From NCBI GenBank assembly GCA_019633425.1, contig WSUB01000131.1, positions 55,840 through 119,839 on the forward strand: a stretch of 64,000 nucleotides of DNA, given 5' to 3'. Source of the DNA: Tulasnella sp. 424. Its lineage: Eukaryota > Basidiomycota > Agaricomycetes > Cantharellales > Tulasnellaceae. The notes beneath the pieces are model-generated. The model did not search any database and had not been told where the DNA came from. It was given only the letters and a program-made list of their open reading frames with translations. A program made the translations under genes and the position numbers. Position 1 is the stretch's first letter. Each line of letters starts with the position of its first letter. This document shows positions 11,879 to 22,794 of the stretch, piece after piece.

Positions 11879-12574
11879 ATGGCTACCCTTCCACAGGTCG
11901 TTTCTCCGGATCAATGGCTTGAGTCCCGTCTCTCCCTCCTCACCAAGGAGAAGGAGCTCGCGAAGCTCCAGTCCGAAATTCGAGCCAAACGTAAAACCCT
12001 TCCCTGCGTCGAGGTGACCAAACCATACACCTTCACCAGCCCCACCAGCAAAGCCTCGCTCTCCGACTTGTTCGACGGCAAAAACCAACTCGTCGTTTAC
12101 CACTTCATGTTCGGTCCTCAATCCGACGCTGGATGTCCTCACTGCTCGTTCCTCGCCGACGACCTTAAAAACGTCGACCCGCACCTCTCCAAGGGACGCA
12201 ACACCAAACTCGTTTTCGTCTCGCGCGCGCCTATCGACAAGATCCAAGCCTATCAGAAGCGTCTTGGATGGGACTTTACGTGGTACTCGGTCTTCGAGGA
12301 CGATACGTTCAACAAGGACTATGGCGTCGCGTTCGAGGAAGGAGCCAATGAAATCACGTATAATTATGAGCGAACGGATGCGAGCGAGATGCCTAAAGAC
12401 TTACCTGGCATCAGTGTTTTTGTCAAGGGTGGGGATGGAAAGGTCTATCACACGTACTCGGGTTATGGAGAGTTTGGCCATGGATCGGAGACTCTCTTGG
12501 ACTGTACACCTTTGGGTCGAGGAGACGGCGAGTCCGAGTCCTGGGTCCGTCGCAATGACGAGTACGATGCCTAA
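11879..12574 (+). CDS. DUF899 family thioredoxin-fold protein
   Basis: Single uninterrupted exon, 231 residues, a usual length for the family. It opens MATLPQVVSPDQWLESRLSL, the standard DUF899 start. Then come VEVTKPYTF, the SLSDLFDGKNQLVVYHFMFG core, a GCPHCSF motif (C-P-H-C, residues about 88-91) and VSRAPIDKIQAYQKRLGW. GISVFVKGGDGKVYHTYSGYG follows, and the protein ends WVRRNDEYDA. The family is thioredoxin/peroxiredoxin-like; its substrate is not established, and a redox or detoxification role in the cytosol is inferred from the CxxC. It has no signal peptide. Being intron-free among intron-rich neighbours, and belonging to a family abundant in bacteria, it could be an old acquisition from bacteria. 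Confidence 0.9.
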   Translation: MATLPQVVSPDQWLESRLSLLTKEKELAKLQSEIRAKRKTLPCVEVTKPYTFTSPTSKASLSDLFDGKNQLVVYHFMFGPQSDAGCPHCSFLADDLKNVDPHLSKGRNTKLVFVSRAPIDKIQAYQKRLGWDFTWYSVFEDDTFNKDYGVAFEEGANEITYNYERTDASEMPKDLPGISVFVKGGDGKVYHTYSGYGEFGHGSETLLDCTPLGRGDGESESWVRRNDEYDA

Positions 12575-12970
12575 TCTGATTGAGTGTGAGTACACTTTAT
12601 ACTTGCCAACTTACTCTTTGGATGACCGACAAACCAACAGCAGCTTGACGTTGCCCTCTAAAGTGATGTTGCTTCCTAGCTCATGAAACCTTGTATGTAC
12701 GTCTTATACGAGAATTTTACGACCAATATGGAGGAAAGTATACTTCAGTGTGGCTCCGTAAGGACTTGGTGCATCGCAGGCAGTAGTTTAGGCAGGACAA
12801 GCCATGTAGTTTTCAGATGAGATTTCACGAAAACAAGAGACAACCGTTATAAGATGAAGTGTGAAGCACTTGAAAGGTCGAAAGTTATTGAGCCCAAGTT
12901 AGAAGGCACTGAAACCTGGCGAAGGAAGCACTTACTGATAAGGAAAAAAACGCGGCGCCAACCGACACCC
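12575..12970. other. Intergenic between convergent DUF899 and SDR genes
   Basis: About 400 bp between two gene ends; expected to hold both terminators. No gene or clear structure was seen. Confidence 0.4.
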
Positions 12971-14323
12971 TCAAAGAGTTGTCGACACTGGCTGACCATT
13001 CAACTGCCCATCCCTCAAAATCTCTTCGCACACCTTCTCAGCCAACACCCAAAACTGCTTCGCCAGCTCCACATCCGCCGCCTGCCCTTTCACCGTTTGG
13101 ATTTTGGCAGGAGAAAAAATGTACGCTCCCTTGTACTTTTCACGATCTTCCGCGACTTTGGTCGAGGTCGTAGCGAACTTGGACGAATATGAGCCGACCT
13201 CGGGTGTTTGGAAGGATAGTTTGATGCCTTGCCAGATGAGTTGGCGGAACGGTGTTGGTATGACGTTGAGGCTGTTGTTTACGCCCGTTGACGCCACTGC
13301 TCCCGGGTCGGCGCAAAGACAGGTGATGGGAACGTTCTCTTCGGTCATTCGGCGTTGGAGTTCGTGGATGATGAATACATCGCATAGTTTAGTGAAACCT
13401 AAAAAGCGTCAACGGTTAATTTTCCCCTTCTGGTTCGGAAAACTGAGAAAAGCGAATCGAACCGTATCGCTTCATGGCGTCCCACATTCCACCTCCTTTG
13501 GTTAGATATAGGTCTTCTATGCCTTCGATCTTGGGAATATGAGGAGGGTAGTAAATGGACCCGGAAGCGACCTATCGAGAACCCAAATTATTGAGCGGAC
13601 GGCAGGCTTGTTAGGCACCCGTACACGTACCGACACGACCCGAATGTCGGACCCTGGTTCCGATGCGGTCTTCTTCAAAATCGGAAGCAAAGTGTTTATG
13701 AAGAGGAAAGGGCCGAAAGAATTGATGGCAAAGAGCGTTTGCAGGCCCTCGTTGGTGTACTCCATTTTTTGGTTCGCGAGCATGCCGACGTTGTTCACTG
13801 GAACACGGGCGGTCAGTCAACGGCCTTTCCCCAGCGAATCTAATGACCCCCAGCTCGGTACTACTCACAGAGAATATCAAGCCTCTGCTCTTTGCTGGCA
13901 AATTCGTCCGCGGCTCGCTTGACATCTTTCAAAGAACTGAAATCGACGAGCAACATGTGGGCGCTTCCACCGTTTTCAAAAGCGCCGTTCTTGCGAAAGT
14001 CTTCGATAGACTCTTGTATGCGAGCTTCGTTTCGGGCTGCAATGTAAACTTTTGCTCCATATGTCACAAGGTGTCGAGCGCTCTACGGATTTTTCACCCC
14101 AACATCGTTGAGTTTTCACGATGCGGACGCAAAGGGGAAAAGTGAAATACACACCTCGCGTCCAATTCCCGCACTGAAATAGTGATGAAGGCACGTCAGT
14201 TTGACTTTTGGGTGGGGACACGAGTCCAGGGGCTTACTTCCCGCCCGTGACAACGGCCACTTTTCCACTAAGGTTCGGTGTTTCTGCTTTAGGGTCGTAT
14301 GCTGGTGAGCCGAAGCCAAACAT
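12971..14323 (-). CDS. Short-chain dehydrogenase/reductase (SDR)
   Basis: Six or more exons on the minus strand. Confirmed pieces are 14323-14238, a 19-nt microexon 14173-14155, 14082-13869, 13797-13631, an exon near 13573-13466, and a last exon ending at 12971. The Rossmann nucleotide-binding motif TGGNAGIGRE is split across the first three exons, followed by AKVYIAARNEARI, the NNVG motif (usually NNAG) and INSFGPFLF. The catalytic YxxxK appears as YGFTK, with the tyrosine and lysine on either side of an intron. Fungal homologues resemble retinol-dehydrogenase-like or WW-domain-oxidoreductase-like SDRs of about 310-330 residues. It should reduce or oxidise a carbonyl/alcohol with NAD(P)(H); the substrate is unknown. 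Its 5' third and promoter are copied at 24.5 and 31.05 kb. Confidence 0.85.
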
Positions 14324-15441
14324 GATGCGAAATTGGAGGGGGAGGGAAGGTAAAGGGGGAGAGGGGGAAGGGAGAGAATTTGGGAGGAGAAGTAAAAAGA
14401 TCGAAATCAACACGGTAGCGTCACAAACACTCCGAGTTGACCGAGGTCACGTGTATGGGACCTCAATTAAGGGACAACCGCAGGCGTTTGACGAGAAGCG
14501 TGGATCCGGTCTGTGTTTGTCTGTTTGTCCACCCGGCGACAAGCCTCGGTGAAACAGCCAACTCCCTCGCCAACTCACCCTCCCTCTGCGCCTCATGTAT
14601 GACAACTATCTATGCATGCATGAGAGGGGGTATTCTCGTGTCAGAGTGTGTGGACTATAGCAACAGTAGTAGTGGGAGGCGGGCATTGAGGGGTCGGCTA
14701 GCTCGGTCCCGGATTCAGCCGAGGCCGGAGCTCTTTTCAGACGTTTTCAGCTTTCTCCGTTCGAAACGTGCACAGAGCACAAGAGCATAAAAGCACCGAA
14801 CTCAAAGGCCTTTACCATTTCGCAGAGTATTTTCCATCGTAACGAGTAAATCGTCTGCCCTCACAAGACACGACAATGATGTGATAGAGCTGAAAGAGAT
14901 CGATAAAAAAACCTGCCAGTGCACATCTAGGCCTCAGCTAGATTGATGGAATGCTCCAGCCCTTTTGTATAGCGAAGGTAACACCAACCCCAGGTCTTAG
15001 AGTCTAATCAGATACTTCGTATTCGCAGAAGCGATCGTCGGAGTAGGAAAATGAAAAACGGAAGGCGCCTTCACATGCACACAGAACCCTTCCAAAATGA
15101 TGAAACCCACTTTTGAGCGCAGGGTTTGGGTAGCGACTAACTCTTACGGTCGTGTACAATGCCCTAGGTTACTGCGGCGCAAGCTTTGGGGTACAAGAGA
15201 ACTCGGGGATTGCCACCGAGGCGCCTTATGAAATAACGAGCGGGAATTTTCTACTCAGAATCGCCCGTTTAAGAAATCAAGGTACATTAGTGAGAAACGT
15301 TCATACAATGGTACAAGGGCGCAAACATTAAGTCCGTGGATACGTAACGATACATGGAAGTTATGAATGATGTCCGAGACATAGAAGAAGATGCAAGAAG
15401 AGTCCAGTGCATGTCGCGAAAAAGACTTAAGGGGAATTGCT
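14324..15441. other. SDR promoter and long intergenic stretch
   Basis: 14324-14500 is the SDR 5' flank, including TCACGTG near 14446 and a block shared with the SDR fragments at 24.9 and 31.4 kb. From about 14550 to 15441 I saw nothing beyond short unsupported frames. Confidence 0.45.
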
Positions 15442-16556
15442 TTAGATGTCGTCAGGGAAGACCATGATAACGGGGCCGGCGACTGTATTATCGTCAGAAA
15501 CTTTCTCATTCGAAGTAGTGACGACGCCGTATACAGTTCCAACTGCGTCTGATGGAATGATGACCTTCTTGTCGTCCGAGATCTCGATGAAGATTGTGCT
15601 CAGACCAGTGAAGACTGCGAAGAATTCCTTCTTTCCGGAGGAGTTGTATGACAACTGGACGGAATTTCCGGGGTGAGGACTGTCTGGGGAGAAGGAAAGA
15701 CCTGGGAAGGCTTTGACGGGCAGCTTGGGGTTGCTATCTGGGCATTCGTCGATGAAGGCCGCTAGAGAAGAGAAAGTCGTCACGTTAATGACCCGTATAA
15801 ACGCGCGAAGGCGAGAGAGCATTCAAACGACTCACCCGCAAGCGAGAAGACCTGGTCTAGGTCGAGGGGGGTGTCGAGTGGGCCGGACCACGGATCGCCC
15901 CCGAGGACAGCCGAGGAGACCCATCCTGCATGTCGAGCCTCGGTAGCGAGGACTGACGCAGCAGCAGTGAGATAATCCTTGTTGTCGATGAACCTAGCGG
16001 CACCGAGGTACGCGCTGGTACCAACACCTTCGAGCAACATAGACAAAGCGGCGAAGGACTTGGGGTCGGTGTAGGGGCTGTGCAACACGCGAGGACACGG
16101 CAAAGACGGTCATTTAACCGGTGAGCCCATCGAACAGCATATATCATCGGAAGCTGAGAGAAAGCTTACAATTTATACGTGCAAGGCTTGGTGGCGATGT
16201 CGCCGAGAGCCGTGCTGAGGAAGTTGACATGGGTTTTTTCGTGCTCGCCGATCTGAACGAAGCGTTTGCGGGCAAAGTCAGGGAGCCCCGCGTCGGTAAA
16301 GTCTTTGTCGTCGAATTTGCCGAGAGCTTGTTGGTAGAAGGTGCTTTCGAGGTGCTCGAGGGTTAGAGCGTATTGGAGAATGTCCGTGTCTGCGTAATGG
16401 AGGGAGGGGTGAGCGACGGGGCTTCGGAACGGGCAAACTATTGATGGGAGACGAAAGGCTAAGCTTACCTGTAGGACCATTATTGTTGCGAGCGATGGGG
16501 TGGGCCACAGCAGCGGAGGCGGCGAGAAGGGCGACGGCGAGGGATGAAGAGAGCAT
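15442..16556 (-). CDS. Secreted ferritin-like (Rds1-type) protein
   Basis: Four exons, 16556-16469, 16389-16170, 16077-15836 and 15761-15442, sum to 290 codons (289 residues plus stop). The N-terminus [20 protein letters not shown] is a clear signal peptide. The ferritin-like helical bundle (Ferritin_2/Rds1 family) is visible as [21 protein letters not shown], the [13 protein letters not shown] helix and [14 protein letters not shown]. These carry the E and ExxH carboxylate/histidine ligands of the four-helix fold. The last exon (about 106 residues) is a beta-rich, serine/threonine-rich tail. Fungal Rds1-like proteins are linked to stress or starvation responses; metal binding or catalysis is not proven. 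A TATA box lies 110 bp upstream. Confidence 0.88.
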
Positions 16557-16667
16557 CGTGAAAAGTGCGAAGAAAGAGTAAGAAGAAGTAATCGTGAGGA
16601 GTGAGGAAGAGAAGATATTCGAGTGAGATCCGATAAATTCCTTCCAACAGCTTTCTGGTCTGCGTCT

Positions 16668-16674
16668 TATATAG
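16668..16674 (-). promoter_or_regulatory. TATA box of the ferritin-like gene
   Basis: TATATAA on the minus strand, about 112 bp before the ATG at 16556. Confidence 0.45.
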
Positions 16675-17499
16675 CACTGTACTGACGGGGTAAGTTGGAC
16701 AGCCGCGTCCGACGGGCAGCAATGCATAGAGTTGACGCTCGATCGACGCTCGCTGACATCACGCCAAGAAGCACCGCCCAACATGGCAAATCTTCATTCA
16801 GACTTAGTAGAATTGATGTGAGCCCAGGCCGACCGAATCTGACCAATTTGCATCCGAACAGCACATCCTCAGGCTACAATAGGTCTTAGTGAGCTGGAGG
16901 CTCGGACTTCTCGGGCTCGTTTGTCATCCCGATCGCGACCTTTGGGCTTACTGTATGAGAGAGAAAGCGGAGATGGTTCTGGTGAATGGTTCGACTATTT
17001 TGTGAAAACTTTCTATTGGAGTTTATTGGCTTCGGATCGCCAGTCTTGGGGGGGGGGGGGATGATCGACGCTGGGGCTTGACCGGGGAGCCCGAGCGCGA
17101 TCGAAAGCGGTTTACATTGTCGATCCCGCGCCACAAAAAGGCCTCATGACAACACAGGGCAGTGTGTCGAGCGAACAAGGCTACCTCCGCCATATCCTTG
17201 CTCGTATGTGCTAACCGCCCGTGAGGCGTGGCATGGAGGGCCAGCCAGTTACGGTATTCTCGGAAGCCTGAGGACATCGCAGAGGTCAATTTCCGAACCT
17301 ATCCTAGCTATATTACACCTTTGCGCTGTACGTATAGCTAAGGAAGGAATGGTATCCGCTGGAGGCCAGATATTTGCGTCTTGGTATGGGGTATGCAGCA
17401 CAGCTTGTGAGGAATATCACCAATTCTCCGTTCCTGGTGGCTGTGCGACTCTCCATTTTTTCTCCCTCGCACCTCGTTCTCCCTCTCATCCACAAAACG
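16675..17499. other. Intergenic upstream of the F-box array
   Basis: Contains a G-run near 17049-17061. From about 17110 on it is similar to the A2 upstream regions at 24.95 and 31.45 kb, so the repeat unit starts here. No gene seen. Confidence 0.45.
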
Positions 17500-18878
17500 A
17501 TGGTACGCTCTCCCCTCTTGCTCGAATTCTCCCAGACTGATTGAGTTCTTTAGTCGACAAATCAACGGTCTAGACTGCTTTCCTTCGTCCCCAAACTTTT
17601 CGGCAGCAACAACCATCGGACGGCAAAAATCGACTTATCCGCTCGAAACGCAATACCGAAGACCCAAGAGAACTCGAAATTCGCCCAACTACCCACAGAC
17701 ATTCTCCTTCTCATCATGGAGAACCTGCGGAAAGAAGCAAAAGTCAACGTCATAAAAACCTGTCGATCTCTCCGCAGCCTCCTTGAATTCACTCTTTACA
17801 CCCACTTGAGCCCTATCGATCCTTGGGATGACTCCAACAAATACAAAACCGGCCTTCTGCATCGATCACTGGTCGGACGGGAGGACCTCATCCCTTGCAT
17901 ACGGAGCTACCGTGGTCTACTTCTGCCAGGCCCACCTACCCATCCTCGAAACGGAATGTCATCGATAGGCTTTGGAGACGAACGGGACTTGATTCCTTCA
18001 GCCGAGAAGATACTCCCATAACCGACACGGAAGCCTTCGAAAACGCAGTGTTCATGTTCAGCAGGGCTTGCAACATCACCATTCTGGAATTCACGGACCG
18101 TGATGATTGGACATCACACCTGCATTTTGAACCTATCCGAGCGGCGGTATCCAAAATGTCTCTGGTTCGACTTCACCTCAATTATTGCGAGGAGCCAGTA
18201 CAGGTCCTTCGGCCGCAACTGCTGTTAGAGCACCTCGAGATTAGTTGTCTTCACACATGCACCACGCTCGACGAAACCTACCTTCCAAAGCTCAGGTCGC
18301 TCAAGGCACGTTTCAAAGTGGCGTCAGAAATTGTTCCAGGTAATCCGATTGAAGAGTTGGACCTTACCTCCGGATACAGCAACTGGAACGACGAACGGTT
18401 CAAAAGGCTTACGCTTTCGACAAGACCAATAACCAGGTTCTCCGTACGCCTTGAATACCCCTGGGTGGCCGAAAGGACCCGGGGAACCTTGCAACTCATT
18501 TCACAGAACTTGCCGGACATCGAACACTTGACGATAATCGTCGCGGGGTGTATATCTGACCAAATGGTAAATTCTCACCTCTACTCCAATACAATTTTGC
18601 CGTGCTGAAAAAGAGACTCTCCGTTCGTTGAGCTTCTGGACGAGATACCCTCGTTCCAGTCCCTCCGCAACGTGACCTTCAGAGTCGCCAACTTAGCAAC
18701 CTTCCCTGTTCAGGACGGGATATCTGCTGCGCAAAATAATAGGCCTACTCATCAAGCTCACGCCTTAGGAGACTGGGAGGATCTCACCACGCGTTTGAAG
18801 ACAATGTGTCCATTTTTGGTTCACGTCGAGCATACGCCCCTCATAGACGGCTTCGCTTGCTGTCCGTCAACCGCATAG
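17500..18878 (+). pseudogene. F-box-like gene A2-1, one-base frameshift
   Basis: Same three-exon plan as A2-2 and A2-3: ATG alone at 17500-17502, 17554-18566 and 18633-18878. Exon 2 is 1013 nt where its sisters have whole-codon lengths. Alignment with A2-2 places a single missing base near 17925-17940, just after the LLLPGP segment. Upstream it encodes the F-box-like FAQLPTDILLLIMENLRKE and downstream the usual repeats with IVPGNPIEELDLTSGY and LLDEIPSFQSLRNVTF. Everything else is open, including intron 1 (51 nt with an internal stop, so it must be spliced). The break may be a recent inactivation or an assembly error; otherwise the protein would be about 420 residues. Confidence 0.75.
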
Positions 18879-19373
18879 TTCATCCTGCCCGTCGTTGTAT
18901 CGCGTGATATTTTCGTTGTATCATTTATCACTAATGCCGAAATAGCTTTGTTAACCCTCTCACTGGTCTTTTTTCCCTTCCAACTGGTACCGCGGGTATC
19001 TGCTTTCTCTCGCATAATTTTCGGTCCAGATACCTTTCACCACACCGAAGCCCCAGCCTTGCCGAAGTCGTTCAATCTCATAGAATGGCCTAACCCGAAT
19101 CAAGGGAGTTTCCAAACCTCCCAAGACGGGTTTGCCAGCTAGTCAGTTCAAGAATGGTCTGAAGGTGTGCAGGGTTTCTAAGGTAATGTAGCCACCTTTT
19201 GAGATATCGTCGAACTCCGTTTGTGCTATTCGGACTGAGTAATCCCGATCGTGACCCTCGAAGCTTGTGGCAGTGCCGACTATCTTGTGCCTGCTTCCAC
19301 CCACCACCGCCACAGCCGCCACCACCCAACTCTTGTCCACCTGTACCCTTTGCCCGCACCTCCATAAAGGACT
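18879..19373. other. Spacer A2-1 to A1-1
   Basis: 3' flank of A2-1 and promoter of A1-1. A pyrimidine-rich CCACCGCC tract near 19300-19330 is repeated before every A1 gene. No separate gene. Confidence 0.45.
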
Positions 19374-20778
19374 ATGGTAAGCCCGAACTCCTTTTTTTTT
19401 GCGTGTTTCCAGGACTGATTCTCGTTTCCAGAGAAGCCACAGAGGGTCTCTCCTCTCTTCTAACGTCTTCCGACGTCCCAAGAACCAGGTCAACGATCTC
19501 AAGCCTCAGAGCATCGACTTAGCCTACAGAGGAACTCCGTTAGAGTGCCAAAAGGGCTCGAAACTTGCTCAACTTCCGGAGGACATCCTTCTCCTCTTCT
19601 TGCTTCACCTGGACAGGGCAGCAAAAACACGCATTGTCCAGACGTGCCGGTACCTCCGCCACCTGCTCGAACCAAATCTTTACGTTCATTTCAGCCCTTA
19701 TTATTCCTGGGACTACGGAAAGGCCAAATTCCTGCATCGAACACTCGCAGAGCGCCCCGACCTGATCCAATACATACGGAGCTATAAGGGTCCCCTCATA
19801 CCGCCTCCCACCGTCCAACCATTTATCCAACCACCGCCTAAGCGATCTCTGCTCGATATGTTCCGAATATGGAAGGCCGTGGAGCCGGTTAGACCACCCA
19901 CTCTCCCCGAAACCGAAGCCTTTAAAAACGCAGTATTCATTTTCACCAAGGCAACCCAAATTGTCGATCTCGCCTTTACAGACCACCATGATTGGGACTC
20001 GGATCCCAGATTTGAACCCATCACAGCAGCGGTATCCAAAATGTCGTTGAATCGACTGTACCTTTGGGGCTGCGCGGAGCCAATCCCGGTCCTTCGGGCA
20101 CAACCGGAGCTGGAGCACCTCGAGTTTGGGTGGTATGTTGGTTCGGTAGAAAGATTGGATAAAACCGACATTCCCAAGCTCAAGTCGCTTAGAGCAACGT
20201 TAAAAGAGGCTTCAAATATTGTTCCGGGTCGCCCAGTTGAGCAATTCGATCTTGTCTCCTACCGCTGGTTCGACGACAGTGATATCAACTCGGGCCTGTT
20301 CAAAAGCCTTACCTTATCAACAGGACCCATAATTAAACTCTCCATGTGTACAATTCGCGCGTGGGATGACCAGAACGCTCGAAGAAAACTGCGAATCACC
20401 TCGCAAAATCTGCCGGATCTGGAAGAGTTGATTATAACTGTCTTCGGACCCATCTCCGGGCAAGCTGTAAGTCCTTCCAATCTAATACGCGTCGGCATCG
20501 AAATAATATAAAGACCCAATCAGATTCTTGACGAGATACCATCGTTTCAGTCTCTCCGTCGCCTGGCTTTTCTCAAAGCCGATTTGGCCGTGGCTACACC
20601 AATAACGCGCTCTCCTTCGGACGAATCAGTAGATCCCCCGAGAGGTGATGATGTTGCCTGCCAGGGTACTGTCATAAAGGACTGGGACGACCTCTTCCGG
20701 CGTTTGAAGATACTGTGTCCCTTGTTGGTTGGTGTTGAGCAGACACCAGCGAGGCCGGACCTGCCGTGGATCACGTAG
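19374..20778 (+). CDS. F-box-like protein A1-1
   Basis: Three exons: 19374-19376 (ATG only), 19432-20466 and 20524-20778; 430 residues in frame. After a ~45-residue basic N-terminus comes the F-box-like unit LAQLPEDILLLFLLHLDRAA with TCRYLRHLLEPNLYVH. A ~90-residue middle follows (LHRTLAERPDLIQYIRSYKG), then leucine-rich strands carrying FTDHHDWDSDP, RAQPELEHLEFGW, DIPKLKSLRATLKEA and IVPGRPVEQF. Exon 3 starts ILDEIPSFQSLRRL and ends with a WDDLFRRLKILCPLL helix. A Skp1-binding substrate receptor of an SCF ubiquitin ligase is inferred; the target is unknown. The intron after the ATG is 55 nt, not a multiple of three, so splicing is needed to reach this frame from the ATG. Confidence 0.82.
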
Positions 20779-21042
20779 TAGTCGAATCAAGAGTGCGAGT
20801 CTCCCCAGACCGGTTTTATGTCTTGGAGTTGGAGGACTTCACTCTGAATGTGTCCAGCGCTTCCAAGACGATATAGCTACCTCTTGTGAAATCTTAGACC
20901 CCTGTTAGTGCTATTTCACTGCCAAAGCGAGAGACAATTTGGTTGTGGCAGTGTCGACTGTCTGTATTTGTTCCCGGCCACCACACCACCACCGCCACCA
21001 CCCAACTCTTGTTCACCTCTTTTGCACGCACCTCCAACGACC
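20779..21042. other. Spacer between A1-1 and A1-2
   Basis: Short tandem spacer containing a CCACCACCGCCACC tract near 20983-21002 just before the next start codon. Confidence 0.4.
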
Positions 21043-22448
21043 ATGGTAAGCCCTAACTTTGGATTTTTGTACGTTTTCAAGACTGATCCTCTTTTTCCAG
21101 ACAAGGAACAGAGGGTCGCTGCTCCCTTCGAGTGTTCGTAATATTTTCCGTCTCAGGAACCAGGACGACGAGCCCGAGCCTCGGGGAATCGACGTAGCCA
21201 ATAGAGGAACTCCCCTCGAGCTCCAAAAGTGCTCGAAATTTGCCCAACTTCCAGAAGACATCCTTCTTCTCTTCTGGCATCACCTGGACAAGACAGCAAA
21301 AGCACGCGTTGTCCGGACGTGCCGATACCTCCGCCACCTGGTCGAACCAAGTCTCTACGTTCATTTGAGCCCTTTTTATTCCTGGGACTACAATAGGGCC
21401 AAACGTCTTCATCGAACACTCGCAGAGCGCCCGGACCTAATCCAATACATACGGAGCTATAAAGGTCCCATCGTACCGCCTCCCATCCAACCATTCCGCC
21501 AATCACCGCCTAAGCGAACTCTGCTCAATATTTTGCGAATACGGAAGGCTGTAGAATCGGTCACACCACCCACTCTTCCCATCCCGGAAACAGAAGCCTT
21601 CAAAACTGCAGTATTCATTTTCACCAAGGCCAACGGAATTGTAGATCTAGATTTCCTGGACAGCTATGATTGGGTTTCAGATCCCATATTTGAACCTATC
21701 AAAACGGCGGTATCCAAAATGGCGTTGAAACGACTGTTCCTTTGGCACTGTGTGGAGCCAACGCAAGTCCTTCGGGGACAACCGGAGCTGGAGCACCTCG
21801 AGATTGGATGGAATATTCATTCAGTAGAAGGATTGGATAAAGCCGATATCCCTAAGCTCAAGTCGCTTAGAGCAGCGTTGAAAGATGCTTCGTATATTGT
21901 TCCGGGTCGCCCAGTGGAGCAATTCGAGCTTGACTGCAGGTTTGAATCCAATTATTTCGATACAACCCTGTTCAAAAGCCTTGCCTTATCGACAGGACCC
22001 ATAATCAAGCTCTCCATTTGTCTACATCGACCATTGGATAACCCGAACGCTCCAGGAGCACTACGAATCGTCTCGCAAAACTTGCCGCATCTTGAAGAGT
22101 TGACTATAACTGTATTGGGACCTATCTCCGGGCAAGTTGTAAGTCGCCCCAACCTCATCCGTACAGCCGTAAAAATATTGATTACCTATTCAGATTCTTG
22201 ACGAGATACCTTCGTTTCAGTCTCTCCGCCGCTTGACCTTTCTCGAGGCGGAGTTAGCTGTAGCTACACCAACAACCAGCCCGCCTTCGGACGAGTTAGT
22301 AGATCCCTCGGGAGGTGATGCCCGCCATGATATTGTTGTAAACGACTGGGATGACCTCTTCCGGCGTTTGAAAACAGTGTGTCCCTTGCTGGTTGAAGCT
22401 GAGCGGACACCGGGAAACTTAAAGCCAACCAGACTGTGGCTCACGTAG
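21043..22448 (+). CDS. F-box-like protein A1-2
   Basis: Tandem paralogue of A1-1, 431 residues: ATG at 21043-21045, 21101-22138 and 22194-22448, all in frame. The F-box-like core is FAQLPEDILLLFWHHLDKTA followed by TCRYLRHLVEPSLYVH. Leucine-rich strands include RGQPELEHLEIGW, DIPKLKSLRAALKDA and IVPGRPVEQFELD. The last exon begins ILDEIPSFQSLRRLTFLEAE. Predicted role as for A1-1. Substitutions cluster in the repeat half, as expected if that half recognises variable partners, but no rate test was possible. Confidence 0.82.
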
Positions 22449-22794
22449 TTGCTGGATCGTGTCCGAATCTGTGCGGATGGGTTTTTGTCGGTTCTTCGAG
22501 TTAGAGAATCTCATTCTGAATGTATCCAGCTGTTTTAAGGCGATGTTGTTACATTTTGGCATCTGTAGTGGTATCTTAGAGCTCCTTTAGCGTTATACGA
22601 ACCAGTTCCCAACTTTCACGTAGCAGCGCGGACTGTTTGTGTTTGTTCCGCCACCACCGCCACCGCCGCACCACGGAACAAGGAAGAGGTCGCAACCGGT
22701 GAACCAAGACATATGTATATGCCGCTTTACTAATATACAGGCATTACGCCAGATGGTATCTCACACGACTTGAAAAAATGAAACACTTCGAGTC
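22449..22794. other. Spacer with truncated A1 promoter remnant
   Basis: After the A1-2 3' flank, 22615-22670 matches the A1 promoter (CCGCCACCACCGCC tract) but is joined directly to the 3' flank of the B gene. An A1 copy was probably lost here. Confidence 0.5.

Noticed and set aside
16278..16784. 168-codon minus-strand frame across the ferritin-like gene start
   Set aside because: Different frame of the promoter and exon 1; the ferritin-like frame has the signal peptide and conserved helices.
19540..20118. 192-codon minus-strand frame opposite A1-1, and similar ones opposite A1-3 and A1-4
   Set aside because: They recur only because the sense genes are paralogues; no independent features.
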